A stretch of 64,000 bases of DNA, taken from NCBI GenBank assembly GCA_963277665.1, contig OY728163.1, positions 1,901,174,644 to 1,901,238,643 of the forward strand. Reading direction: 5' to 3'. Origin of the DNA: Viscum album (lineage: Eukaryota; Streptophyta; Magnoliopsida; Santalales; Viscaceae). Position numbers and translations under genes: made by a program. The first letter of the stretch is position 1. Every line of letters begins with the position of its first letter. Under the pieces are notes generated by a model. It was given only the letters and a program-made list of their open reading frames with translations, was not told the DNA's origin and ran no database searches. Shown here piece by piece: positions 1-11,599 of this stretch.

Positions 1-3000
1 ATTGAATCATGGAATAAATAATAGAATTTCACCAGATATGAATCATAAGTAAATAAAAAACAAAATCCATGAAATGATAAAATAGGAATAAAATATGTAA
101 TTGTGGTAGAAACATAAGTATATAATATGATATTAGTAGTTTCCCTGGAATCACTAAAAAGACCATCTTGGTATTATGGGTTCACTCCCCATACTATCTT
201 GGCAGTATTTTTTCAATTTCATGGACATCTTAGTAGCTTGATTTAACTCCTCATACCATCTTGGTAGTCATGGATCACTACCAAGGCCATCTAAGTAGTC
301 AAGGATTATTTAAAATACCATATTAGTCTATCTCATGAGGTATAAATTCTTACCCAATTAATTGGAGGGATAAATAGTTCCAACCCATCTCATTGTGAAA
401 TTATTCACACCTATGAAACAATATCAGTTAAAATATTATCATAGCCCATGAAATAAAATGGGTACCATAAACATGTAATCATGTCATAACCTATGGAAAA
501 TATTATAAATGGAAGCATTGAATAATTTTCCCAGAAGAAAATTATTAAAACCAATGGATTTTTTGTTATATGGGAAATAATTTTTAAAGTTCTTTCAATA
601 AAATTTATGGAAGAAAATATCCTTTCTAAATTGAATAACATTTGTAAAAACATAAAACATTTTGGAATTCCTTTTTCTTTGAAAATTAAAATGTATTCTT
701 TGAAAAAAAATATATTTTTTAAATCAAATTTTCTTGAATTTTATCTCCAGGGATCATTTGAAAGCATTTTTTAAATCATGGTTTTTGAAATAAAATATAT
801 TTTTGATGATAAAGAAAAATACAATAATAATTTAAAAAAACACTTTCTCAATTATATAAAGTAAAAAATACTAGGAAAATGGTAATAATACCTTGATATA
901 TCTTGGGTAAATAGTGGAAAATAAAACTCATGTGTGTTCTTGAGAGATGCATTATAATAATTTAGTTAAGGAAGCATACTCATAAGTAATCTCGATATAC
1001 AATGTGATTGATTCAATAACCCCATAAAGATTGTTAAATTGGTATCATACACTCTATGTAAGAAACTTAAATTAAAATAAGCTTAAAATATCATGGAAAT
1101 TATTATTTTCATGATATATAATTAAAAATGTAAGTATAAAACCCTCATAAAAGAATTTAGGTACATAATAAAACGTTTTTTTAAGAATGAAAATTGAGAC
1201 AAAACTATATTACCGATATGCTAGATTTTGAAACACTAACCCCATGAAATAAAGAATATAGAATGGATATGTAAATTAAAATAAATTTAATTATAATAGT
1301 CATTAAATAAATCCATGGGAAGTATATACACCAAACAAAATGATTGGGTGGTGAATAAATCATGTATCTCACGAAAATAGAAACTGAAATGAAATCCCCT
1401 AACATCGTATTTTGACTCTCTCTGTACTCATTAAAAACTATAATATAATAAATATAATTTTATTATACCTCTATATAAATAAATTATTCTTATATCTAAT
1501 ACTATACATAGTTTTACTATGACATTATATTACCCTATTATTAACAATTCTATATTAAGGCTTGAGTTTGGGTAATATCCTCATTGTTCTCAACATGTGT
1601 CTTAATTCGTTGTACCTATGATCCTTATAATTATATAATTATTTAAATAATTTATATCATGATATATATATATATATATCATATATATTCAGCCTATGTT
1701 TTTATACTGATCTATATAATATAAAATTATGAAATTAAAAACACCATTTATGCAGACGGAAAGTCGTACATAGGCATGAATGTTGTTTAAGTATTTAATG
1801 TTTTATTGAATGAATGAAGGTAAATTTAATATATATATATATAATTATTCAATTTTAATTATTATATCATATATATCATATAATTTCACTAAACCCATCC
1901 TTACTACTTTACATGTAGTGTGTGAACGAATCATATCGCTTTGAGGGGGTGGTAGTCTACACTCCCTCAAATGAAATTATTATAATTATACCAAAGGAAA
2001 TGTATAAAGATATGTGTTATAGAAAGACTAAAGTATCTTACAGTCATACTAAATATAATAAATAACATATTTAAATATTTTTTCCATTATAATGACCAAC
2101 ATGAGAGGCGGTAAGTAAAAATGGACTATCATCGTTTTGTGGGGTCATAATTCACTGAACACATAAACAACATCTTCACTACCAATTAGATGGAGGAGTG
2201 TGTATGTTTAGGTCAAATCCTTATCATAAAAAATAATATTGTATTGATGATACTAAATTTTTTATACATTCATGTATTAAAGATAGTAGAGGTGGTGAAT
2301 AATGACAATAAAAGAAAGGAGCTTGAGATAATTCGTTACCACTTAATCAAGTAACTTATTTTGGTTTGTCCCCAAACACTTCCTTGGATTTTATTCATCC
2401 CAAGTGGAGGATTCCTGGAGTAATGGAGGGAATTTGGGAAGTTTATTCACAATATATTGGCGGAAACTATGTTTTTTGTTAGATTTGAATACAAGGGATA
2501 GGTGGTGTCCTTTTATAAGGAAGGGAAATGACACACTTGGAATTTTTGAATCCAAGATCTTTGTACCAACGTTTTTACCAAAAAAATACATAAAAGCCAA
2601 AAAAAATAAAAAATATAAGTTTCATGTACTAATAATCGACATCTAATTGTCCTTGTTCATGTTTTAGGTCATTGTGGGTCTTAAATTTAAGGTTTATATC
2701 ATTGTTATCATAACTTTTCTCTTCAGTGTTGAAATTTATTTTAATCACATTAACAAAAAATTTAAATAAAAAAATATGTTGAACTTATTTGAAATTATAA
2801 ATTAAGATTTTTCAAAATATATATTCAAATTTTCCAAATTCTAGTAATCTATTTGGAATAAATTAATTTAAAAATAATCCCACTAACGGGACGACACTGG
2901 GTGTTAATAAAGTAAAATCATCTAAAACTTTTCTATTTTTATACAAAATTTCAAAGTGGTAGTGATTCCAAAGAAAACATTTTAATTAATTGGTAGTGAT

Positions 3001-3592
3001 ATGATATAACTAAACATTTAAAAAATTTAAAATATAATTTATCATTATTAATAATTTAGTTAATAAAGTAGTTTTGAATTAAAATTCATTAATTTTCATT
3101 ATTCATAAAAAATGTTGTTTCCTAGAAAAATCCCAAAACATCATCCTATAATAATTTTAAAATTATAAATTCAAATAGAATGATTATTTTATAACATTAA
3201 ATTTCTAAATATATCTAAAATTAAATTATTAATTTTCACTAAAGGAAATTAAATTCTATTTATTTTAAAAAATAAGATTAATTAAACATATAAGCACTTT
3301 ACCAAAAATTATATCAGTCATTATAAAAATGTTTTAGTTATAAAAAATAATTATAGACCATATTTGAAAAGTATGTATTACCATTAATATTACTAGATTT
3401 AATGAATGGGTGATAATTATCTCTTTTGAATAAATATAACAATAAAATGGTGTTTCATAGAAACATCAGTGTTGCGTGTAATGTAAGCCGAGTCGGTGCC
3501 ATGTGAAAAGAATATTTTAATTTTTTCATTATAATACATAATTGAAAATTTAATATATTTGAAAAAAGGACCATAGGAATTAAGGTGTTACA
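1..3592 (-). repeat. Element A, 3' LTR (partial, cut by window start)
   Basis: This AT-rich repeat is colinear with 20,312-23,946; both contain the same boxes in the same order. On the minus strand it begins TGTAACACC at 3,592. It holds a TATA box (2,511-2,517), a conserved box near 1,917-1,971, a diverged ACGG-type palindrome region near 1,742-1,785, GGTAA-like unit starts near 1,394, 1,207 and 1,020, and a short CATCTTGGTAG minisatellite at about 150-330. The open frames inside it are low-complexity sequence and not genes. Confidence 0.8.
2511..2517 (-). promoter_or_regulatory. Probable TATA box of element A 3' LTR
   Basis: The minus strand reads CCTTATAAAAGGACACCACC here. The matching site in the other A LTR is CATATAAAAGGCCTCCCC (22,964-22,972), with related sites in D (40,234) and F (34,091). 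Conservation of TATAAAAGG plus a C-rich downstream run across three elements supports a core promoter. Confidence 0.6.
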
Positions 3593-3606
3593 TTCTTTCC
3601 CCTTAA
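3593..3606 (-). other. Element A polypurine tract
   Basis: The minus strand reads TTAAGGGGAAAGAA immediately before the LTR start TGTAACACC. This is the expected place and composition of the plus-strand primer of an LTR retrotransposon, and it fixes the inner edge of the 3' LTR. Confidence 0.75.
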
Positions 3607-3748
3607 AATTAATTTATCCCTCAAAATTCAATATATAGGTGAAAATGAAGGAGGATACTTCTCCTTCATCATATCCTCAAATTCCCACATAGCTTTCTCT
3701 AACTCATGATTTCTATAAATAAAATTTAACCTCGTGAGTGCCCTTTTT

Positions 3749-4900
3749 TCATAGAACATTTTCTAATTGTCCAATCATTTCAATTGGTTGTTCTTCATAG
3801 AAAGGATCCATCTCCAGTAGTATGACATCTGAGTTTATTACATGTGAAGGTTCGGGTATGTACTTCCCCATGAGAGATACACGGAACACATAATGGACTT
3901 GAGAGAGTTTTAGAGGAAGTGGGAAGCGATATACTACCATATTTATACAATCAATAATCTCAAAGGGTCCAATATACAAAGAGATTAGTTTCCCTTTCTT
4001 TCCAAAACCCATAACGTTTTTCCAAGTTGAGATGAGTAGAAATATCTTTTCAAAAACATAAAATTCTAGATCACACTATCAATTATAGTTAAATCATTTC
4101 TTCTAACTTTGAGTTTCCTTGACATTCCGTTGAATGGTTCTAGCCTTCTTAATAATTTCATTATCGATCTAAGGTCCCAATAGCTTTATTTCTCAAACCT
4201 CATACGAGTATGTTGTAGCTCTAAATTTGTTCCCATAAAGGGATTCATAAGGTACCATATAAATGTTTGAGTGGAAGCTATTATTTTAAAAAACCCAACT
4301 ATATAAAGGTATTGACTCCAACAACCTTTAAAATCTAGAGAATAATCTCTAAACATATCCTCAAGGTCATAAACTGTTATTTTAAATCAAACATCCATAT
4401 GGGGATGATATGTAGTGATGAATCTCAATTTTGTATACAGTGCTTACGGAATGATTCAGTAGAACATTGAGGTGAAATGCAGATCTCGATCTGATACAAT
4501 GTAGTGTTGAACTCCATAGAGCCTTACCAATTCATTAATGTGTATCATGGAATTTTGATCCAGATATATGTCTTCTTTCATAAAGATGAATTACGATAAC
4601 TCAGTAAAGAGATCGACTACCACCCATATAACATTAAACCCATTAGAGGATTTGGGTAGTCTAAAGAAAAAATCCATAGTGATGTTCTCCCATTTCCATT
4701 ATGGTATAGGTAATGGACCCAACATCCCCTTTTACTTTTTTCATTCATCTATAACTTGTTAGTATACCAAGAACCGAGATACAAAATCTGTGATATCTCT
4801 CTTCATTCTATCCCACCATAATTATTCATTCTAGTACCTATACATCTTATCACTTATAGTATGAATAAAGAATGAAGAACTATGTGATTCCACTAATATA
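3749..4900 (-). pseudogene. Element A integrase remnant with C-terminal domain
   Basis: Minus-strand translation gives a decayed Ty3/gypsy integrase that would insert element cDNA into the chromosome. From the N-terminal side one reads WWDRMKRDITDFVSRF, the end of the HHCC finger with its cysteines lost. Next come WKWENITMDFF with the first catalytic Asp, FNVIWVVVD, and SDRDLHF with the second catalytic Asp. The C-terminal part, open from 4,012 to 3,749, reads KGKLISLYIGPFEI and then QVHYVFRVSLMGKYIPEPSHVI, the usual end of gypsy integrases. Several stops and frameshifts lie between these blocks. It ends about 150 bases before the polypurine tract, as expected for the last pol domain. Confidence 0.85.
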
Positions 4901-5019
4901 TCCTTATTCAAATATGTTAAGGAAGGAATACATACACAGTTACTGAACCTATCATTCCACCCTCATTAAGGTTAAACAATAAAACTTTTCTAACTTTATT
5001 TTATAGCTCTAAATCATCA

Positions 5020-5580
5020 TTATTATCCTCCTCAATCTTCACTTGGATAAATGGTTGAATATTCATTAGAGAAAGACAATATTTTCCCATTCCTTCAGGA
5101 TTTATAGATCCATCCGTCAAAAATCCAGAAATAAAGGATCTTTTTTTATCCTCATCATGGTTAAGCTATCATGATCCTTTCTAAAACAAATCAGCATCCA
5201 CCTTGTTTTCATTCTGAGGGTGGTATTGTATTGAGCAGTAATACTCCATTATAAACTCTATTTATATTTTTTGTCGCATGTTCAACTCCTTATTTGGGAA
5301 TATAGATTTCATAATTTTATGATCGGTATATATATCACACGTTTCTCCATAAAGATAATTCCCAGATATCTTTAATGAAAAAAATTACCACTGAAAACTC
5401 CGAAGCATGAGCTGGATAATTTTCCTCAGGAATCTTCAACTCTCACAAGGAATAAGTGATAACGATGTTATTATTCATAAGAATACATACCCAACCCTTT
5501 ATGGATGAATCACCACATATTAAAAATAGTTCTACACTACATAGTAATATAAGTACATATGCACTAACTAACCTTATATT
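5020..5580 (-). pseudogene. Element A RNase H remnant
   Basis: Minus-strand reading gives GDSSIKGWVCILM, then ENYPAHASEFSVVIFF, matching the Ty3/gypsy RNase H pattern with its first Asp and the Glu of the xLELAAV motif still present. Later blocks, corresponding to the TDHK and ADALSR regions of family members, are badly eroded and interrupted by stops. RNase H degrades the RNA of the RNA/DNA hybrid during reverse transcription. It sits between RT (upstream on the minus strand) and INT. Confidence 0.7.
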
Positions 5581-5589
5581 CTGTTCCTT

Positions 5590-6430
5590 GAAATTTCCTT
5601 AGATTCATCTGTCTAGGAGAACATGAAAGAATCAATCTTAAATTTATCATATGATTAGATAATCAAGAGAAATTATCCCAAAACAATTTATAAAATCCAT
5701 CTAGACCATGAAATCTATGGATCTCAGTCACCATGGTTGGTCAAGTCCATCATTCAATTTCATTCATCATTGATGCATCTACTATTATACCATCTTTTGA
5801 GTTTATGTGACCCAAAAATATAACCATTTAAATTAAATATTCACACTGTCAAAATTTTGAAAATAGATTATCCTTACATATGGTATTTTATACAATTTTT
5901 ATGTGATATTCATGCCCTTCTATTCTTTTTGAATTAATAATAATATCATCTCTAAATTCTACCACAAAGTGATCTTGGTAATCATAAAAAACTCTATTTA
6001 TTAAATCCACGATTATATCAAGGTAATTAGTAATAACAAAAGTCATAAAAATATATTCTTAGTGTCCACACCTTGAATGGAATACCATCATGATTATATC
6101 CTCTTTATTGACCCTCAATTGATTATATCCAAAATAAAGCTGAATCATTGAAAAACATTGATTACAACGGAGTTAATAAAACAAGCCATCAATAAAGGGG
6201 ATATGATACTTTCTCTCGATTGTGATGGTGTTAAACTCTAGATAATAAATACAAAGTTATGTTGATGCATCTTTCTTTTTCACAAAATGTAAAAGTTCAC
6301 CCCATGGTGGCACACCTGGCTTAATGAATCCCTTATCAATGCTTTCTTTGAGTTTCTTCTTCAATTCATGAAACTCAATCAAGGTCATTCTAAAAGGTGT
6401 ATTTGAAATTGGTGATAAACCTTGTATGAG
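5590..6430 (-). pseudogene. Element A reverse transcriptase remnant
   Basis: Minus-strand translation recovers the RT landmarks in order: SPISNTPFRMTLIEFHELKK and DKGFIKPGVPPWG at the N-terminus, KKKDAST then LCIYYLEFN, DHFVVEFRDDIIINSK at the catalytic site, and IFLGHINSKDGI then EIHRFHGLDGFYKLF in the connection. The usual F/Y-I-D-D catalytic box reads F-R-D-D. Stops and small frameshifts occur every few dozen codons, so no enzyme can be made. Gene order PR-RT-RH-INT identifies Ty3/gypsy. Confidence 0.85.
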
Positions 6431-6816
6431 TTATATTGAGAAATCAACATAAAAGTTTTGGGGACACTATGAAATTATTTTTGATATCAATACAAAAAAT
6501 CATGACCAATAAACATATCATAGACTTGGATTTTCTCCCCAACCATTTGAGATAAACTACCCTTAGGGATGAGAATTGAGACCCATACCCTATATGTAAT
6601 ACCCAAAATAATTTCACCCATATCATCACATTGACTGATAATCATAGGATTGTGTTAAAAAACATATGTGACATCCCTTCATCTATAATTGATGTGGTAT
6701 TTATGCAGAGAAAACCAATCTATGACATAGATAACATCAAATTCAACCAAATGAATAATGATAGGATTTACGAGAAGAAAATTCTCATAAAATTCAAATA
6801 GATAGGAATATTAGAC

Positions 6817-7005
6817 TTAAGATGAAATCCTTGTACCATAAGGGTTTTTAACTAATAAGTTCACATCTTGTTGTTTTTTTGGAGTCAGCACACCCTTATA
6901 AACATCTTTAAATATGAAATTTTGTGTAGATCTAGAATCCAATAAGACATTAGAAGTTATAGGGTAGATGATAGTTGTACCTTTTATCACGTCGTTATCA
7001 CACAC
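6817..7005 (-). pseudogene. Element A aspartic protease fragment
   Basis: The minus-strand open frame of 62 codons contains VIKGTTIIYPITSNVLLDSR followed by STQNFIF. This matches the retropepsin start of gypsy Pol, where the family has a D-S/T-G active site before A/S-T-H-S-F-I; here the Gly is Arg (D-S-R). The protease would cut Gag-Pol. It lies between the gag zinc-knuckle region and RT, the correct order. The stretch between it and RT (6,430-6,816) shows only weak traces of the linker. Confidence 0.75.
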
Positions 7006-7079
7006 TTTACTAGAAATAAATATTTCAAGATATCCCCCTTGTTCATCGGCCTAATGGGTTTCTTCCATCAATCATCATC

Positions 7080-8357
7080 ACCTGCCATTGGGTTTAGGAT
7101 GTTGTTATCATTAATCCCATTATCCTTACACTTGTAGTATTGAATCGTGGGAGCTATATCCTTTATTTTTTTCCCTTTTCACACCATTTGATAATTTTTT
7201 TCTTATTATAATGTTAATCGAATTTATGAAGGAATTCCCTTCCACACTAAAAAAATTTATCAGTACGCTTAAGAAATATCCTCCTTGCTTTTTCATAAAT
7301 GTAGAGAATAAATAAAATCCAATATTATTCTCTTCATGATTTTTATATCTTCCTTTAAACATGATATTCCTTTTCATGTCAAAACCAGGGGTTTGATACG
7401 TGACTCTAACCTCTATTTTATCAGTGCATTCACAACTCAAAATCCCTTTTTAAATACTGATGTCTTTGATAGACAACACCCTTCCTAGTCATGGATTTAA
7501 GAGCCTGAATAACCTATCAACATTACATTCAATTTTTATGAAAATTAATGAATCGTACCACAAATTTCACGTGAAGTTAGCCTCATAACAAAACAAAAAA
7601 TTCATAACCACTTTTCATTAAATCAAGGAACTATTTATACATATTTGTAGGATGAATCTATGGAATGAACTTATTGAAAAAATAACTTATTCAGCTCATC
7701 AAAATACATGGATTCAATCTAATATTTCATCCTCATATACTTGATTAGAGGCTACCACCTGTTTTATTCACCTTCTTAACAATAATTACCTAGAATTTAT
7801 TTCTCATACACGAAAAAAATGAGAGTGGATAATATATTTTATGTAGTACTGATCTATTTCATTTGAAACAAGTGGATCCAAATATCCTATGAATGAAGGG
7901 GGACGTTGCATCATGAAATTCTAAAAATAATTTTGATCCCTAAATTCATCATTTGGATGTCAAACATGATTCACATATTAATAAATCTTTAGGAGCATAT
8001 ATACGAGGTTTTTCATTCCATCTCCTATATAATTTGGTTACTCTGGTTTATAATTGTTTCATTTACCATCATAGTCACCATTAATGATTTTCCTACAAAT
8101 TACATCCATTATCAAAAAAAACAATAGAGTAAAAAATAGTTGTCATATTGAGGAACCACATAATCATGAAAATTCACTTATAGGAAGTCTATATTATTAC
8201 ACAATCGATAATATATGACAAATTATCTTTATCCAAGGTTATTCATAGAAAAATTCTATTTAAACACCTCAGGAGGGTTCATGAATAGTTTTAAAATTTA
8301 AAAATAATATCACTATTGGGTGTCAAATCCGGTGTGCAACAATTTGTTTTTTCGTGG
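7080..8357 (-). pseudogene. Element A gag remnant
   Basis: Near 7,930 the minus strand reads RPPSFIGYLDPLVSNEID, resembling the PPTFxGxxDPxxADEWL start of gypsy capsid domains. Near 7,110-7,140 it reads YYKCKDNG, a broken zinc knuckle. Between them lies a 104-codon open frame (7,126-7,440), probably a frame-shifted part of gag because the flanking gag signal changes frame. Gag would form the capsid and bind RNA. The 5' end is cut off from its leader by element B at 8,357/8,358. Confidence 0.55.
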
Positions 8358-9169
8358 TGTCACGACCCGTCCTCAGGGCCTGTTCTGTGACTACCACAAG
8401 CCCGCCTTCCATAGGCCAGGGGCTGGTGACTAGAAGCAAAGGCATAAGTCCCAAAAGAAGGGAAGGTGTTGCCTTTATAAAGTAACATATACAACAGAGT
8501 ACACAAGAGAAGTAAACACTGAGTAAAACTGAGTACAAGGTAAGTTTTAAAAAAGTAAATGGGCCAGTATACTAACCCAAATGAAAGTAAAGTACAACTG
8601 AAAGGAAAGTGCAACAACAGTAAGAAAAGTAACAACACTGAGTCGTCCTCCTGAAATCCCACCTTAAGGGTGGGTATAGATAGCCTCCTCAGCTCCTCGG
8701 GTCTAGTCGTCCGCTCCGTATACGTCCTGCCAAGTAGTCCACCTCTGGGTACCATCTAGCTACACAAGCCTCCACCTCGATCAGTGTTGTCCGTCGTCTG
8801 CATCCAACATAATGTAGTGCGGGCATAGCCTGTGCAGGGGTGAGTATACGATACTCACTAGGGACCCCAAGACCCCTAAAGGTCTCTCAGAATCCATAAA
8901 GAATAATCCACAAGGGAAAGGTACAATCACGAAGTATCAAAAACACTACATAGGTATATGCCCATACATATACCTAAGTCATCAGTTACAATTCGGCTCC
9001 AGCTCCCGAGCCCATGATCAACCCAGTCCATGTAGGAAAACACAACCCAATCCATACAGGAAAGAAAGTCAACCACATCAATGATAATGATTGAGAATAA
9101 AGACTCAGCTCACACAGGTATAAAATTCGTAAGGTGATGGAGATGATCAGATGTAGCCAATTATTCAAC

Positions 9170-9440
9170 TAAGCTGTCAAACCCACATAAGATACAAGAC
9201 CAGCTAAGCTGTCAGACCCACAAAGTATACAAGACCAGATACTCTGCCAGACCCACATAAGATACAAGTACAGAGTCAAATACTGCCGGACCCACATAGG
9301 ATACAAGAACAGTAGTCATCTTTGTCAAACGCACGGAGGATTACAGTACGGTCGTTGTCATGGACAAAACCATAGAGGATCCAAGTACAGTCGTCCTCAA
9401 TGCCGAACCCATAGAGGATCCAAGTGCAATCATCATCGTC
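9170..9440. repeat. ~40-bp minisatellite in element B 3' LTR
   Basis: About seven degenerate units carry GACCCACA(A/T)AGGATACAAG followed by a variable part with CCAGCTAAGCTGTC or AGTCGTCCTC. The matching array lies at about 17,205-17,465 in the other LTR, so it predates insertion of this copy. The repeated peptide DDCTWILYGF in one minus-strand frame is a by-product of the array. Confidence 0.75.
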
Positions 9441-9959
9441 GCAGTCGCAGCCAGCTCTAGGGTTCCTGCACACAGCATGCTCAATTCCAGAAGGGTCTGC
9501 TCCTCGATCAAGAGAGAGAGAGAGTCGATACATAAACTATCACGAAGTCTAGAGTTGATGTATCCCAAAGTTCCACCTCGTCAAAAGAAACCCAATGCGA
9601 CAGATGGTGCATCAATCGGACGCCCAGTCTGAGAGTTATTGACTTTTCCGTTCCAGGGGCCTGGTTGGGTTTTAAATTAAAACCAACCCGAATGTACTCC
9701 AGCACTGTCCAAACATCACGATTAGTACGGAAAAAGGACTGTCTCAAAAAATGAACCCAACGCAATTGACAGAACATCAATCGGATGTCTGTTCCTTGAG
9801 ATATAAGCGTTTCCGCTCAATGGGCCCGATTGGTATCGAGTTCGAACCAACCCGACCATAACCAAACATTGATGAAACTCGATTTTAATATACTGAAATG
9901 ACCAAATTGATCCAGGTATTCCTACGCAACTAACGGTGAATCGATCGGAGGTTCGTAGC

Positions 9960-10330
9960 TCATGTTAGGGGCAAAAGACCGACAGTGGTCCGAAGTGGGG
10001 GGTATGCGCCCGACCCGACCCAGCCCAACCCCCCAAGGTCGGCCCGACCAAGGAGACCCAACCTGGGTCCGGGTCTGGCCCGGTAGGGAGAGGCCCGACC
10101 CAGTGGTGCGAGGCCCAGCCCAGCTGGGCGCGGTGCGGCCCGGTCCACGCGACCCGCCTCGGCACGCCCGGGGGGTGCGCTGGCTCGGCCAGCCGGCCGA
10201 GCAGGGGGGATGCGGTCCCCCATTTGTTCCGCGGACACAGCGCCTAGTGCCGCGTCTCCCCCGGATGCCGCGCAGCCACGAGATCCGGCCCCTCACCACC
10301 ACCTCTAACCGTCGGTGCCGCCACGCCGCC
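9960..10330. other. GC-rich tract in element B 3' LTR
   Basis: Runs of CGGCCCGACC and related motifs make this stretch much richer in G+C and CpG than anything around it. The same tract is at about 18,000-18,440 in the other LTR, and a comparable one is in the LTRs of element C. Frames on both strands stay open only because stops are rare in such sequence. Confidence 0.7.
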
Positions 10331-10620
10331 GGTGATATTTGCGGGCCACCGGAGTCATTCTGGTGGTCCGTTCTTGCTCCCGTCTTCACCTACAGCCATC
10401 TCAGGACCCGTACATCAGTGCGACAACCTTCAATCACCAAAATGGCCCCATTTCATCATCACCAAGGATTCTGCGCATCAGGAACAAAATAGCGGTGGGT
10501 TCAGACTTTTTTTTAGTCCGCACCAACCGCGTTAGTGGTTTTTAAAAAATCACCATAAAAAACACGGCATGCCGGGGGTATAAAAATCACATGAATAAAT
10601 TGATACCAAAAACCCCTATT

Positions 10621-10836
10621 TCAACAAGGAAGACTATCATTGGCTTTGCGGTACACGAAGTCGTAGAGAAGAGGATCGTAGGTGTCGAGGAGGAATTGAT
10701 GTCTCCTCTCTGGCCGCATGGAAGAGGTTTGGTGGTGCATCGTCGATCTTCGAGGAACCGGTGTTCTTCGTCGTTCTTCGTCAGAGGCCGGCATTTTTCG
10801 TCGTTCTTCGTTGGAGGCTGTAATTCTTTCTCGCAC
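10621..10836 (-). CDS. Short sense ORF in the leader of element B 3' LTR (uncertain)
   Basis: A 71-codon frame on the element's sense strand begins MRERI about 45 bases after the TATA box, where a transcript leader would start. It carries a repeated acidic/basic motif, EERRKMPASDEERRRTPVPR, then a conserved HHQTSS and RPERR. The other LTR has the equivalent frame (18,755-18,943) with the same MRERI start and the same motifs, though the tails differ. No family is recognised. It may be a translated leader peptide or just an open stretch in a GAAGAACGACG-type repeat; I cannot tell without expression or codon analysis. Confidence 0.3.
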   Translation of the reverse strand: MRERITASNEERRKMPASDEERRRTPVPRRSTMHHQTSSMRPERRHQFLLDTYDPLLYDFVYRKANDSLPC

Positions 10837-10880
10837 AATGAATCTCCCCCTTTGATAAAATAATAGGTTCCCTCTATTAT

Positions 10881-10889
10881 TTAATTATA
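10881..10889 (-). promoter_or_regulatory. Probable TATA box of element B 3' LTR
   Basis: The minus strand reads GCGTATAATTAAATAATAG. The same place in the 5' LTR is GCGTATAAAAAAATAATAG (18,990-18,996), closer to consensus. Both lie about 45-50 bases upstream of the MRERI start codon. Confidence 0.55.
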
Positions 10890-11568
10890 CGCAAAGAAAC
10901 TCTCCCATATTTAATTCACCACACTAATTAAAATGTGTTGACATTTAATTGAAGAAGGGAGAGAGAAGGTTCCCCATAATTAAATGCGTTGGCAATTTAA
11001 ATTAAAAAGGGGAAATAGAAGGTTCCTCATTAAATTATGGGATGGCATAATTTAATGGATTGAGGTAACATTTAATGGAGGTTTGTCAAATTAATGGGGT
11101 TTCTTAAAAAGATTTAGAGGGAATTAAATGGAGGGGCCCATGTGGGCCCCAACCTCTCTATCATCCTCACATGGGAAGTTAAGGGGCTGTGGGCCCCACT
11201 TTTAACTACCCATGGGAGGGAAAAACCACCTTAAGAAAAATAGAGATTGTTTCGACAATTTTTATTTATTTCTTAAACAAAACCCCCAAAATTAACATCT
11301 CCTCTTTTGTGAACGGAACTACGGTAAGTGTCCCCTTAAGAAATTATCGGAGCTGTGAGTTCATCAGTTCCCTCGTATTTTAATTCCGAGCACCAGTTCA
11401 AAAGTTAGAGAAACCCGGTCATTCGTTCACTGAATGTACCTGAGCTAAACTTTGAAAATTGATTCCGGGCGCACCAGTCCTCGTAATCAAATGCTTCCAG
11501 AAGACACAGACTTGTAAAATTCCAATGAATTTGAAAAAAAAATTCCTCGAAAATTCCTGGTCTTTACA

Positions 11569-11585
11569 TTACTTCCACCTCAAGG
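11569..11585 (-). other. Element B polypurine tract
   Basis: The minus strand reads CCTTGAGGTGGAAGTAA immediately before the LTR start TGTAAAGACC. Position and purine content fit the plus-strand primer. Confidence 0.7.
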
Positions 11586-11599
11586 CTTTACGTCCCCAT

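Larger units (their letters stand above)
8358..11568 (-). repeat. Element B 3' LTR
   Basis: On the minus strand it starts TGTAAAGACCAGG and ends GGACGGGTCGTGACA, keeping the TG...CA ends. Colinear with 16,379-19,677. Internal landmarks in transcription order are a GGGGCCC/GGGCCCC palindrome (about 11,133-11,150), a TATA box (10,881-10,889) with a downstream sense ORF, a GC-rich tract (9,960-10,330) and a ~40-bp minisatellite (9,170-9,440). The long plus-strand frames at 9,962-10,492 reflect GC-rich sequence and not a gene. Confidence 0.9.

Noticed and set aside
1662..1845. TA-repeat runs (also near 34,950)
   Set aside because: Short simple repeats common in AT-rich LTR DNA; no further structure.
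2391..2646. Overlapping 69- and 80-codon frames on opposite strands as small genes
   Set aside because: They fall on the TATA region of the element A LTR, and the similar frame at 22,867-23,160 reflects LTR homology.
8353..8357. Clear target-site duplication for element B (cgtgg / tgtgt)
   Set aside because: Only three of five bases agree, so it is not evidence by itself; the element boundaries rest on LTR ends, primer site and polypurine tract.
9170..9440. Regularly spaced repeats that could suggest a CRISPR array
   Set aside because: Degenerate ~40-bp tandem units without unique spacers, inside plant LTRs and duplicated in both LTRs: a minisatellite.
9962..10492. Long plus-strand frame (176 codons), with a counterpart of 216 codons at 17,959-18,609, as a possible gene
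   Set aside because: Antisense to the element, in a GC-rich tract where stops are rare; several frames on both strands are open at once and the two LTR copies do not keep the same frame.
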